Positions 24,875-37,741 of a stretch of DNA of 64,000 nucleotides are shown here, piece by piece; position 1 is the first letter of the stretch; every line of letters begins with the position of its first letter. The translations under genes were made by a program, and so were the position numbers. Source of the stretch: Watersipora subatra (lineage: Eukaryota; Bryozoa; Gymnolaemata; Cheilostomatida; Watersiporidae); assembly GCF_963576615.1 (NCBI RefSeq), contig NC_088708.1:46921196-46985195 (forward strand), read 5' to 3'. Under the pieces are notes generated by a model. That model was not told the DNA's origin, made no database searches, and saw nothing but the letters and a program-made list of their open reading frames with translations.

Positions 24875-24922
24875 GAGCTCTACTATAAATCCTTGACTCT
24901 CTCAAGGATTTATAGTAGAGCT
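24875..24922. repeat. Hairpin shared by both duplication copies
   Basis: GAGCTCTACTATAAATCCTT and its complement with a short loop. It is present again at about 53825-53872, so it predates the duplication. It sits just before the 16-bp satellite. Confidence 0.85.
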
Positions 24923-24937
24923 CTACTATAAATTCTG

Positions 24938-25572
24938 GTACTGTATCCTCATAGTACTGTAACATTGTAGTACTGTATCATCATAGTACTGTAGCACCAT
25001 AGTACTGTATCCTCATAGTACTGTAACATTGTAGTACTGTATCATCATAGTACTGTATCATCATAGTACTGTATAATAATAGTACTGTATAATAATAGTA
25101 CTGTAGCATCATAGTACTGTATCATCATAGTACTGTATACTCATAGTACTGTATCATCATAGTACAGTATCATCATATTACTGTATCATCATAATACTGT
25201 ATCATCATAGTACTGTATCATTATAGTACTGTATCATCATAGTACTGTATAATAATAGTACTGTATAATAATAGTACTGTATCATCATGGTACTCTATCA
25301 TCATAGTACTGTATCATCATAGTACTGTATCATCATAGTACTGTATAATCATAGTACTGTATAATAATAGTACTGTATCATCATGGTACTCTATCATCAT
25401 ATAGTACTCTATCATCATAGTACTCTATCATCATAGTACTGTATAATAATAGCACTGTATCATCATAGTATTCTATCATCATATAGTACTCTATTATCAT
25501 AGTACTGTATCATCATAGTACTGTATAATCATAGTACTGTATCATCATAATACTGTATCATCGTAGTACTAT
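24938..25572 (+). repeat. 16-bp satellite, copy 1 (about 40 units)
   Basis: Consensus TACTGTATCATCATAG with variants (TATAATAATAG, TACTCTATC). The three-unit variant block 'TACAGT...ATTACTGT...ATAATACTG' occurs once, at 25163. Confidence 0.95.
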
Positions 25573-25574
25573 TT

Positions 25575-26075
25575 TAAAACAAAACAATTAACAGGCATAT
25601 AATTCTGCATTCAAGCTGCTAGACAGCGTACATCATGAGAAAAATAATTTATAAAAGCAATTATGGTTGTGATTAATGACTGCTACAATATAAACTTATT
25701 AGGTTTATGTTGCTGCCTTTGTTTACATTGCTGCCGCTGTTTATGTCACCGTCACTGTTTATCTTGCTGCCACTGTTTACATTGCTGCCACTGTTTACAT
25801 TGCTGCCACTCTAAGATAGAGGTTGAATACACTTTCATAGCACTTTATTTTTTCTATCTTACGACACTCGTACTGTTTATATAAATGACTGATTAGACTC
25901 ATTTTGGAGATCCGGCTGAGTTTCACCACACAATAGGTACATTAGAGACATTTTGTTAGACTTTCACTGCCTAATTTATACAAAAAAAATATTTTTGTTT
26001 GTGGAATAATAATCAAATTGTGACACAATGTTTATGGAACCAACAAATGAAATCAACAACATTTTCCTTTCTATA
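25575..26075 (+). repeat. Shared block with 18-bp minisatellite, copy 1
   Basis: Matches 41535-42140 and 55018-55570. It contains 'AACAGGCATATAATTC', 'TATAAACTTATTAGGTTTATG' split by small changes, and an 18-bp array (CTGCCACTGTTTACATTG, about 25706-25806). Its translation as CCHCLHCC repeats is an artefact of the repeat. Downstream, 26075-26560 is AT-rich with no gene seen. Confidence 0.75.
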
Positions 26076-26559
26076 TTCCTGCACTATTTTTGGCTGTTTT
26101 AAAAAAACTTCAAATTGAAGTTATATAACAGAAAATTTGCTTTCTTAGTAAAAATACTTGGTGTATGCCAGCAAAAAATGGTAGGCATGACTTAATTCCA
26201 CCCAAAAAAGCAATGAAATTCTTAGGGAAATTATTGACATTTGCTATACAAACAGTCAATAGACTGAGCTAATGCATGTGGCTATATTAGCGATTGTGGA
26301 TTATTTTATTGTTATCTTGATATATTATCATAGGTCAAGTTTTGCAAGAATTGATTGAGAGTTGACTTAATTTACTTGGTAGAATTAAATTGAACAGAGT
26401 CATTAATGTTAGGATAGCAAAAAAATTGAGAATTTAACTTTGATGCTTTTGCTAGTAATTTGTGAATTTAATCGATTTTAACACTACATATAAGGGTTTG
26501 GAATTGAATTATTACTTTTTTGATAAAAATTGACATTAATTGAGTCATTATTCAAAGCT

Positions 26560-28679
26560 TTATAAATGCCAATGGTACTTCAGTACTGCAGAACTGGATT
26601 TCAGCTGTTTGATGATATAACACGGCTGCTCAAGGTCACCCCAAATAAAGTCAACCTTCTTCTCAGTCAGTTTTCTGAGGGGCTTTACATGTTGAGATAA
26701 GCTTGATACAAATTTTGTGAGGTAATTGACCATTCTGAGTATGCCCTTGAGTCTAGACACATAATGTGGGGATTTTAGTTCTGTAGGGTGCTAATCTTAG
26801 CTAGATCAGGTCTAACTTCTTCATCAGATAAAACATGTACCACATATTTAACTTCAGAGACTGCTAATTGTGATTTTTTTAGATTTAGCCTTAGAACTTT
26901 CTCTCTGTATCTACATGTATGCAGTACAGCTTTAACTCTTTTATCTAGTACTGCAATGTCAGGAGGATCGATCAGTATGTCGTCCATTATTACTGACACA
27001 GCTTCCAAACCTTACAGAACTCTTTCTATGTCTACCTTAAATACCTCTGAAGTACTTTTGATTTCACATAGTAGTCATTTGAGAGCTAACTGTCCTAGTG
27101 GAGTGCTAAAAGTGGTCAACAGATTACTTTTCCTGTTGAGCTCAATTTGCCAAAAGCCTTTGTGGACATCAAAAATGCTAAAAGCCTGAGCATTTAGCAT
27201 CCTGGCTGTGATACTCTTAATGGTTGGAAGAAGGGGTGTTGGCATTTGATGGCTTTAATCAGATCTGTTGGGTCAATACATATACGCATGAACAAGCTGT
27301 TGACAAAACCTGTGGGCTCATCAACTTTAGTGATAACATCGTTGTTCAACATTTTCTGTAGTTCTTTGATAAAATCACTTTTCATAGACTCTGCAACTGT
27401 TCTTGGACCATAAATAACAGGAGACACGGTGGGCTCGATTTCTACTGTGTGTTGACCTTCAATACATCTGAGACCTTCAAAGACTAGACTTGTAGTCAGC
27501 TAGGTTGGTAGTGATATTGGAAGTAGTTTATTTAAACTGCACTTACTTCAGGTGATGTATTCTTTCTAGTAACCAGTCTAGTTTGAGACAATTATTTCCT
27601 CCATCACTGACCTGTAACCTCATGGAATAATCCTAAGCTGTAACTTGGCTGATTTTCCTCTGACATCTACTGTGACCAGGGCTTTTTCGGCTAGAACTAG
27701 TTGATGTCTAGATTAGAGATGCAGTTTAGTATTACATGGTCTCAGTTCAAGGTCTAATTGGCTAACTAACTTAGCGGGAAGTGTGTTACACTGAGCACCT
27801 GTATCCATGAGAACTGGTGTGAGTTTGTCAATTGTCTTAATATTTGTAGACTATGAGTGCTTACTACAGGTTTCACGACATATTGAACCAATGAAATGAA
27901 GATTGATTTTTAGAAGTGGTTGACTGAATACGACAGCAACATGCATAGTGATTAAGCTTTTTCCATTTTGCACAGGTCTCACCTTTGGCTGGCCACTCAT
28001 CAACCTTGTGATTTGACCTCACATCTTGTACAGCTTGACCTATGTTCTGGCTGTTTTGGTTTGAACTTATTAATTCTATTAGCTGTGTGTCGCTTGTTTT
28101 TGGTAAAATGTTGATGTGAGCATTTGCCGATGGAAGCAACTGTAGCTTTTGCAGATACCTTTTCCCTGCTTGTTTTCTCATGACGGCAAAGAAATGACAC
28201 ATTTCTAGTGTGACTCTTTCCATTTTCTTGATCTTTTCTTCAAGCTGTTTATCATCTAGACTAAAAGTAAAAGTGTGTAAAATCCGAGAGTCAAGTTGAT
28301 CTTGAAAGTTACAAAGTCTACCTTATGATTTTAGTTCAGTAAGATATTCATCAACTGAGCTGCCATTTTATTTACGCGTAAGAAAATGATCTCTTATATT
28401 GAACAGGTTTCTCCTGGGTTTGCAGAACAAATCCATTTGGCCAATCACATCGTCATAAACAATTTTGCTTTTGCAATCTAGAAAAACTAAAGTTTCGTAA
28501 ATATATTTACCTCTTTCACCGATAGTTCGCAGCAGTCATGCCAACTTGACTTTGTCATTAGATTAAACTTTTTTACTGGCAATCAAAAGATTGTTGAAAT
28601 CATCTATAAATATCTTGTATTACAGTGGTAGATCATGTCTAGCAAGTGGTTTATGTGTTGAGAATTGAAATTCTGCCAT
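26560..28679 (-). pseudogene. Degenerate Ty3/gypsy gag-pol, duplication copy 1
   Basis: On the minus strand from an ATG near 28679: Gag matrix/capsid-like sequence with several stops; a zinc-knuckle region near 27960-28000 whose second Cys is Trp (CAKW); a protease with the MDTGAQC active-site motif near 27800; then RT segments 'CIDPTDLIKAIK' (near 27270), 'VIMDDILI' (near 26990, the catalytic Asp pair) and a thumb/connection region ending near 26560. RNase H and integrase are absent and no LTR pair is evident. Reading requires several frame changes. Copy 2 (56050-58158) is truncated at the same point, so the element was already broken before the segmental duplication. Confidence 0.85.
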
Positions 28680-28932
28680 GCTTTGGTTTAATTCCAGGCT
28701 ACTTGGCTACTCTTGTCACCATGTAATGTGATGTCTTTGGATAAAGATTTCAAGTTTGTTCAACTACTTTTATTTTGATTAATTTACTTTAATACTTTAA
28801 TTTTACTTTATTAATACTTTTAATAAATACTCAGTGCGGCAAACAAAGTGTAGACAGTTTTAAGGTATTGCAACTCCAAAACACGTAGGTCTCCGGTAGG
28901 AGACCTATGATGAAATTACTATATCGTAGGAC

Positions 28933-29096
28933 GATTTGACTATATCTGTAAAAATTGTTTACACTCTATTAATCCAAGTGCCGTGATAATGCCTATTCAA
29001 GCTTGGGTCTCCTACCGGAGACCCAAGCTTGAATAGGCATTATCACTGCACTTGGATTAATAGAGTGTAAACAATTTTTACAGATATAGTCAAATC
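28933..29096. repeat. 80-bp near-perfect inverted repeat, copy 1 only
   Basis: Arms 28933-29012 and 29017-29096 match at 79 of 80 positions by eye, around the 4-base loop TACC. The inner arm is GGGTCTCC/GGAGACCC. The paralogous site (58370-58455) has only the right arm, preceded by GGTCTCCGGTAGGAGACC. Confidence 0.95.
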
Positions 29097-29099
29097 ATT

Positions 29100-31478
29100 A
29101 CTAATGGGAAACAACTTTAAAACATATTCATGGTAGGAGAATTTTGAATTATAGGTGGTTTTAGATGGAAGGCATCAATAAAACTATAAATTATACCAAG
29201 CTGAACAACTCATAGATTGTTGTACTGATCGTGTATGTAACTATTGAACTTTTTGCATAAATTTTGTTGGAGAGGTCAACATTCTAAATAACTTTACAAA
29301 ATAGAAGACTCTGTGGCATGAAATTTTGTAACTATTATTTGCAAAAAATTGGCAACTTTATATGATCTTTTGAGTTGTCTTCTCTTTGGAACTTGAGTTG
29401 CATGTATTTTCTCTACAATTTAGGAGCTTCTCATTTTCTTTTATCTCTTTCTGACTTGTGATCTTGTCATCTTAGTTTCAAATTTTTGTTTACGGTTATT
29501 TTTATGCAAGTTTATCTATAAGTTAATTTTATTTTGTTCCATGAATTTAGTCACAGTAAACCTTGATTGTAACCTGAATTTTTAATGCTAGACTCTTCAA
29601 TGTATCACTTTAAAGTACAATCTTACCCTTAATTGGTGCTAAAAAGCTTCTTAGTCACACTAAAGTGTTTCTTTAGCAGATGAATTTTATGTTTGCTCAT
29701 AACACAACGTATTACCATAAATTATTTTATGCTGATGTCCAATTTTACCATAAATGTTTTAATTGAATTATGGTTAATACGGTTCAGCAAAGAAATTATG
29801 AAAGTAACAGAATAAAATTTGGCATTTATGTATAAACAGCCAGTTTTATAAAGTATGGTTCTTTGACATTATAATCATATTTGACAGTACACATCTATGC
29901 AGTAGAAGAATAAAACTATTCAAAATGTAGTGCAAAAGCACCAATAAATTACCAAACTGTGAGGAAGAATGTTAAAATTGCTCACATTTGTCTGTCTGGT
30001 TGTAAAGGATCAGGCATGTTATTTCAAGTAGAAATTGACAGTGCAAACAAAACATATATATATATATTTATATATAAATATTATCAAACATAAACAAAAA
30101 CAAGTGCAAACAAAAACTTGAAAAGTTTAATTGCCCAGCTTTTTTGTGTAGAAATATCAACATGTACCAGATTCAGACAATCTCTTTTGTTTTAAACAGC
30201 TTCACAGTGAGCAGTCTTGATGCTTCAAACATTATCATTTAGAAGAGCTATTGTTATTGGTGTCATATCTTTAGCAGTAAGCTGATGAGTCACTATTGAT
30301 CTTAAAGTAATTTGTAAAACATTTCTTTAGAATCTTAATACGCTAAAAATGGGTATTTAGGCAACATTTCAATTAGAAAGTTTTTTAAGCATGTAAAATT
30401 TATACAACGATTATGCTTCCAGATGCCTTTTACAAAATATTTTCTAGTTACTCAAATTGGAAGCAGAGGCAAGAAATTTAGTTTTAAAGCATAATGAAAG
30501 TAATATTAGTGACTAATTATAATAATAATAGTTATTATTATTATTATATTATATTATTATTACTATAATTGCTTCCTCAGCTTTAACGTTCTTGTTTCAT
30601 TATATGCACTGTTTAACAATAAAGCATGCTTAATGCTAACTGGCTGCTTCCTAAGTTTGAAAACCGACTCAAAACATTTACCTTTAAATGCTCAATAGTG
30701 GTGTATAAAAAGTAGCTAAGACAAGCCGAACTTGTTTTTAACGAAAAGTATTTTTTTACAAAAATATTATAATTGCTCTGAATGCCAGAGCTAGAGCAGT
30801 AATCGAGGTGATTGACATGTTAAAATGATTAAAAGTTATGGCTTGGAGTGGACCATCCCATCGAATGGCTAAAACCATCATATTCAACGTAAGGAATTAG
30901 TTGTGATTTTTTAGATCTAATGTTATATCTATTCTAATTTTCATCTATACATTCTAACTCTATCTAATTTTACATCTATTTTTAAGAGAGTTTCATGTTC
31001 TCCACCAAAGCCCATCTGGTTGATTTTTAACCTGTCAAGCTGTTGATTGTAAACAATACTATATTTGAATAGTGCAATGGTCAGCAAGTTTATATTTACT
31101 GTTTGTTCTCTTATTTAGACTGTATTGAATGTCACAAAAAGTAAGTACAAAATCTCATACTTTAACATAAAATAAAATGAAAACAAAACACTGTTTCAGT
31201 CATTGAAAATGCTGACATAGATAATTCTGTAGGCAGCAATAAAATGTAGAACCAATGAAGCAGAATTTTATTTAAATCATTATGAGGCAGATCGATATAC
31301 GTTAATCTGGAGTGTTTTAGTTGAACACATCTTGTCTATTGGTAGGAGCCAAAGTATGTCATTATTAACCCAAATATCAACAAAATTTAATAATTACTTT
31401 TTTACTTTGTTTTCACTTTTTGTCTTTTATTTGCTTCTTACAATTGTGGGGAAGTCAATCTTGGTAGCATACAAAACA
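29100..31478. other. AT-rich non-coding DNA of the duplication
   Basis: No supported gene. It contains a short (TA)n near 30055-30080 and an (ATT)n/(TAA)n palindromic stretch near 30520-30560. The stretch 30174-30812 has no counterpart in copy 2. Confidence 0.6.
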
Positions 31479-32335
31479 TCTAATGTGAGCATGCAAAATC
31501 TATCAGGTGAGCATGCAAAATCTCTCAGGTGAGCATGCAAAACCTCTCAGGCGAGCATGCAAAACCTCTCAGGTGAGCATGCAAAACCTCTCGGGTGAGC
31601 ATGCAAAACCTCTCAGGTGAGCATGCAGAATCTCTCAGGTGAGCATGCAAAAGCTCTAATGTGAGCATGCAAAACCTCTTAGGTGAGCATGCACAATCTT
31701 TCAGGTGAGCATGCAAAGCCTCTCAGGCGAGCATGCATATTCTCTCAGGTGGGCATGCAAAGCCTCTCAGGCGAGCATCCATTTTCTCTCAGGTGAGCAT
31801 GCAAAACCTCTCAGGTGAGCTTGCATAATCTCTCCGGTGAGCATGCATAATCTCTCAGGTGAGCATGCAAAGCCTCTCATGTGAGCATGCAAAACCTCTC
31901 AGTTGAGCATGCAGAATCTCTCAGGTGAGCCTGCAAAATCTATCAGGTGAGCACGCAAAGCCTCTCAGTTAAGCATGCAAAACCTCTCAGGTGAGCATGC
32001 AAAACCTCTCAGGTGAGCATGCAAAACCTCTCAGGTGATCATGCATAATCTTTCAGGTGAGCATGCAAAGCCTTTCAGGCGAGCATGCATAATCTCTCAG
32101 GTGAGCATGCATACTCTCAGGTGAGCATGCAAAGCCTTTCATGTGAGCATGCAAAACCTCTCAGGTGAGCTTGCAGAATCTCTCAGGTGAACATGCAAAA
32201 CCTCTCAGGTGAGCACGCAAAACCTCTCAGGTGAGCATGCAGAAGCTCTCAGGTGAGCATGCAAAAACCTCTCAGGTGAGCGTGCAAAACCTCTCAGGCG
32301 GGCATGCAAAACCTCTCAGGTGAGCATGCATAACA
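31479..32335 (+). repeat. 22-bp minisatellite, copy 1 (about 39 units)
   Basis: The unit is CTCAGGTGAGCATGCAAAAC plus CT, with point variants. Each typical unit contains CAGGTGAG, identical to a 5' splice-site consensus, and GCATG. The array is longer than its paralogue at 60136-60496. It is not a CRISPR: there are no unique spacers. Confidence 0.95.
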
Positions 32336-33764
32336 TATCATGGAAGCCCCACATTAGGTTACTAAAGCATGTGAGTACTCAAAAAAACTGCTTTACAAGA
32401 TACAAACTTGAGCAAACTGTTTTATCTAACTTCCCAATTAAGTTCTTGCGCACCCGTGAAACATGTATAACATGAAGCAAGAAACATGCACTAGAAGACA
32501 TTAAATTGCGATAGAAGTTATATTTGACTAATGACAGATAAGTAAAATTGTACAGCTACCGTGCTTTGCACTAGTGAACATAAGACACACTACGCATTAC
32601 ATTAGCACTACTACTAGGTAAAACGAGATAATAAATGTAAGGCACTAGTTTAGGTATTTTCTTAAATTAGTGCAGTGCACTGAACTGGTTATTGATCTTT
32701 GCACTAAGAACTAACTAAGTCCTAAATGAATGAGATCATGCATTAAAGCAAATGTTTTTGTGCACTGTGACATCACCTTGGCAGCCCTGAATGCTGCTGA
32801 TGGATTTATATCTGTGCTACAGGTGTGAAATTCAAACAGTTGTTTTCTGGTGCTACCCAGAAGTTTATATAAACACTTGTATGAGTGCTCGTGTAGTAAA
32901 ATATGTACAACAATATCTTTAACATATTCATTGTTGAACAAATACTAATACATGTAGCTCTAAATTGGGTTGCTAACCATATTCCTTGAAATTTATATCA
33001 TAGCATATGCATGCATAGACAGTAGTACCTGTTAGATGAAAAACTAAACTAGAATGATCGTAGTTAATACTACATCTAAGATTATATAAACTTTGTAGCA
33101 CAATACATTTGCACTTTAATATAACGAGTCTAATAATTTAAAATCAATGACTAAATCTGGTTAAAGAATGATATCATAACTTTGACGTCATTATATTCAA
33201 CTAATCTCAGGCATCAGTAAACTACTTGGAAATTGTCTTACAAGGCATGATAACTCCAACTTACATGTAGATGTGTGCATGAAAACAAGAAAGAGTAGGT
33301 TTTAGGTTTTTTTGTTATGACTGAACAAAATACATGCTGATGCATTGATTTAATTGCATAAGCGAAAGATTGATAAAAAAACTGCTATTTATGCTGAATT
33401 TTGTTTTTATTACGATATTAGTATGATATTATTATAATTTACTGAAAAGAAGAGAATAACGTCTTATCTATTAAAGTTTATCTATTTATCAAGTTTATCT
33501 ATTTAAATATTGTTGTTTGTTTATTTCTGGCTTTTAATTATTACTAAATGATGTTGCAATGCAATGTTTTGTTGACAAATAATCAAAAAATGAAACTGTC
33601 CCATAACTATAATATTCCAAATAAATAGATGTGTCTTCAAAGATGTAAGAATGCTATAGCGGATATTTGTGCTTATAACAGTACATGTTTTTTCTTAACA
33701 GCTGAAGTGTGTTGACGTAAATCTGTTATGACTGAAGTATTAGCTCATCAAAATTTACCTGTTG

Positions 33765-33890
33765 ATTGGTCAGATTTACAAGAAACCCACTGCCGATTAG
33801 TCAAATGCTACCATGTTTGCTGCTGATTGGTCTAACAGAGACTGAATCAACCAATAATGATTAGATGTAGCCTGAACAAATCTATATATT
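33765..33890 (+). promoter_or_regulatory. Promoter of the secreted-protein gene: three CCAAT-type boxes and TATA
   Basis: ATTGG (reverse CCAAT) lies at 33765-33769 and 33826-33830, and CCAAT at 33851-33855. A TATA-like TATATATT lies at 33883-33890, about 46 bases before the ATG at 33936. This spacing fits a start site near 33912 and a short leader. NF-Y use is inferred from the motif only. From 32.34 to 33.75 kb no gene is seen. Confidence 0.55.
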
Positions 33891-33935
33891 CTAAAGACCT
33901 TGCAGCACCCATTAAAACAACTTTGTCCTAGAATC

Positions 33936-36900
33936 ATGGCGCTTCAATACATTGCTCTCTGCCTTCTGCTCTCAGCTGGCTGTACTTTAGGTATGTCTAT
34001 ATCTTTATTAGTGTCTATATCTTATGGGTACATGACTAGAGATATTGTAATTTAACTAACAAACAGTTTAAAACTTTTGATTGAAATCATCATCAAGACT
34101 TTTAGATTAAGACAGAAGCTTACAACAGACGTTCTACAGAGAAATATAGGCATTCACTTGTTTATTGTCACTCACATTATTCAGGGATTTTATGAACATA
34201 TTAAACTGTAGACTTTCAAAGACATCAATAATCAATATACAACAACAGTTATTGTTCAATAGCATGATGATTTTTACCAACTAAATTAAACTTGATTTCA
34301 TTTTAATTTTATTAGAATGTTTTTTGTTAAATCTTCTAAATTCAATACAGCACTAAAAACACTTTCTTAAATTGGATAGACAAGAAGGCTTTTTCACATG
34401 TAAGCTTTATTACAATGTACTGTAATACTTTTTATTGCTATTGTAGGTTATAAAAGCTCAACAGTATCTATATATACTATACCTACATATTTTGATATTG
34501 TAGATTTTGATATGTTTAACGCAAATGTTCTCTTAATTACTATAACTAAATTGATGGTAAATTATATATGTATATATTTCTCAAAGTTTGTCATCAGTTT
34601 GTTTTCTGTTTGTCCAGCTCAGGGGTGGCATGCTTCTGTCAAGGATGACAATGCTTGGATTGTGTCTCTCTTCCATCTCTGAGACTTGTTCAGTCGTTGC
34701 AGCCGAAGCTTTTCTAATGTTTTTTGTGCATCAGCTTTGCAGCCAGCATGCAGCGAGCTCCGCCAGTTAGGTCTGTCCCTGGAGACAGAGGTCCATGTCT
34801 CAGGCTGCAAGGAGAAGTCTTTCAGGTCTCGTTTCAAGACATCTTTGAACCGAAGACGAGGTCTGCCTGTTTGGCGGGTTCCATTTACCAACACACCATG
34901 AAGAATCATGTGTGGGATTCTCATGCTCGGCATACAGTTGACATGCCCTGCCCATCGAAGCCGTATGAACTTCAGTCTAGATGAGAGGGGGCCTGAGCCA
35001 GTCTGCATGAACAGTTCTTCATTTGTCATCTTGTCCTCCCACGTTTTACCGAGAATGAATCTTAGGTTCCGAGTGTGGAAGGCACTGATCTTCGATTCCT
35101 GTGGTCGGTAGATGGCCCATGTTTCAGCACCGTATAGAAGGATACTGAAAACACATGCCTCATACACACAAACTTTGGTTTTGATACCTATGTGTCGGTT
35201 ATTCCATACACGCTTGGTTAGTCTGCCAAAGGCGGTGGAGGCAATTCCTAGTCTTGTGGAGATTTCATTGTCTACAGTTGTATTCTTTGAGAGATATAAC
35301 CCAAAGTAAGTGAATTTCTCAACATCCTGCGGGTTAGTGTCATCTATTGAGAATACATGGGGGTCAGAAGCTTGTGACATAGTCACAGTCTTTTTCAAAC
35401 TAATCTGCAGTCCAAAGCGCTGGCAGGATACAGCAAAGAGATTGAGCATAAACTGCAGGTCTTCTGGGGACGAGGCACATATTGCTGCATCATCAGCATA
35501 TAGCAGTTCCTTGATGACGAACTTCTCAGTAAGAGAGCGCGCTTTATAGCGGGCAAGATTGAAGAAGTTTCCATCGCCGCGTGTGAGGAATAAAACACCA
35601 CTGGATTGGTGAAATTGTCTGTCTGTCACTTTGAACACATACAAGAAGGATATGTCAAAGAAGATTGGGGCAAAGACGCAACCTTGCTTGACACCTCGTT
35701 TTCTGGGGAATTCATTGGAGAGCTGACCATTGAACTGTACTCGAGCTTGCATTCCATTGTGGAATGACTCAATTAGGGTGAGAAGAGTGGGAGGACAGCC
35801 AGTCTTCCTGAGAACTGTAAACAAGGAACCTCAGTCGACAAGGTCAAACGCTTTAGTTAGATCAACAAAAGCCATATATAGAGGCACTGTTCCCGAGATT
35901 TCTCTTGGAGTTGACAGACAGCGAATATCATATCAGTAGCTGAGCGTCCTGATCTAAAACCGCACTGTGATTAAGGGTATACATCTTCAGCTATTCTGAG
36001 CAGTCTTGATAGAAGTATTCTTGACAGTAATTTTCCTGTCACACTGAGAAGGGAGATACCGCGGTAGTTGTTGCATTCACCTCTCTCTCCCTTGTTCTTA
36101 TAGAGTGTAGAGATCTTAGCATCCTTGAAAGCTTGGGGGACTGACTTCGTAGCCCAGCTGTTAGATATGAGTATGTGTATATGCTTGAATAACGAGTCTG
36201 GTCCCACTTTGAGAAGTTCGGGCGGAATCGCATTCACGCCTTCAGCTTTACCCAAGTGCAGGTCTTGGGTAAAGCTACAGCTATTAAAATGTAGCTATTA
36301 TAGTTATTGGTATTATAATTCCACCTTCTAATGGATTCGATCTCATGACGAATGCATCGGAAAGTTTCGTATTCAAATGCTCTACCACTGAGCTAGAATG
36401 GCATACTGATCAGAGATGTTTTCATACCCTGCATACCTCATGCGCATGATAATTATTTTAGCCTGGCGCCCATGCGTTACGATGCTTCTGTTTAGAAATA
36501 TTTTGGTACCTAAGTATATGTACCGCGATGTTTCTTCATCTTTTTTTTCGTAAAGGCAAATTTGTTCGACCCATGAAATCAACAATAATTGATCTCAAAC
36601 TTGAAATTTGACTATTAGTGTATCGATTATCTACGTTACTAAAAGATACACGTCACTGAACTCCCCATGGCGAGTTATCCGTATCCGTTATTCGGTATAT
36701 CTGGTATTCGTTATAATAAACATGATTCGCTAACGTGAATGATAAAATTTCTTTTAAAAGTTTTAAGTATACTAAAATGCATACTAAAACTTTATACAAG
36801 TGTGTGTTTAGTAAATTAAGTTCATTGAAGTTAAATTCAGTGTTTAGTTTGCATGTCTCTCTCGAAGGTAAAAACTCTTCATGTAGTACATTTTCATGGT

Positions 36901-37697
36901 TTATCTTGCAAATCATAACCACAAAATGCATTAAAGTCATTGTAGGTAATTATAGTTAGCAAGGTTAACATAGTATTTTGGTACTATTTTTAATTATGAT
37001 GATTTTTACCAGGAGGTGATTGCATCAGATAATGACTATGGGTTTTTTACCAGTCTATAAATGTCTATAGGCTACGATATTTTTGCATGCCAATTTTCGC
37101 ATGACAAGACTGAAACGAACTAAAATCATATAATTGTATACCAAATAATTTTTGATTGTAGTCGTAGCGAAATAGACTATATTTAGCCATTACTCTCTCA
37201 TGAATTCACATTTACATTTAAACACCTTTACATTTTTATTTTCCTTCTAATTTATTTCAACAAAAAGCTTCTTTCAAGTTATGAAATTTTAAACTTACAG
37301 TCGTTTGAAAACTTTTACAGTTGTTTTGTTTATTTTTAATTTAGTTGTTCAGCACAAAACCTTCTCTTCATGATATGAAGTTGGAAAGTTACTGTTGTTT
37401 GACAAAGTTTGAAACCCATTACAGGTGTTTTCATTTTTCTCTTAATTTATTTAAACTACACAAAACACTTTTCTCATGATATGTAGTTTAAAGGTTAGAA
37501 TGGCAAATGTTGTTATAATATAACAACATTTGCCATTCTAACATATTATGTTAAATACAAATCGATTTTCTGTCCAAGGACTTTTTTATTACCCGGGCAA
37601 TGCCGGGTAGTACAGATAGTAAACATATATATTCTTATTATATAGACTTTCTGTTTGATACAGTCTTATTGCCATATATAGTATATATGTATATATG

Positions 37698-37741
<44 letters not shown>

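Larger units (their letters stand above)
22192..32520 (+). repeat. Large segmental duplication, copy 1
   Basis: Collinear and same-strand with 51619-60701. Both contain, in order: a Helitron in minus orientation, a hairpin, a 16-bp satellite, an 18-bp minisatellite, a decayed minus-strand gypsy gag-pol, long AT-rich non-coding DNA and a 22-bp minisatellite. Copy 1 has about 540 extra bases at 22308-22850, 112 extra at about 28905-29016 and about 640 extra at 30174-30812. Between these landmarks the copies differ by scattered substitutions and small indels. Confidence 0.95.

Noticed and set aside
25663..25884. Cys/His-rich ORF (CCHCLHCC pattern), also at 55103-55342, and a Leu/Phe ORF at 41667-41882
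   Set aside because: All three are frames through the same 18-bp minisatellite family; reading frame and residues change with the repeat variant.
31479..32335. Possible CRISPR-like array (also 24938-25572 and 53888-55012)
   Set aside because: Units are contiguous tandem repeats with no unique spacers, in a eukaryotic genome.
34588..35939. Several plus-strand ORFs across the LINE
   Set aside because: Shadows of the minus-strand reverse transcriptase.
36321..36402. Functional tRNA gene on the minus strand
   Set aside because: The A box is good but the stems are imperfect and no credible anticodon arm forms; treated as a SINE head.
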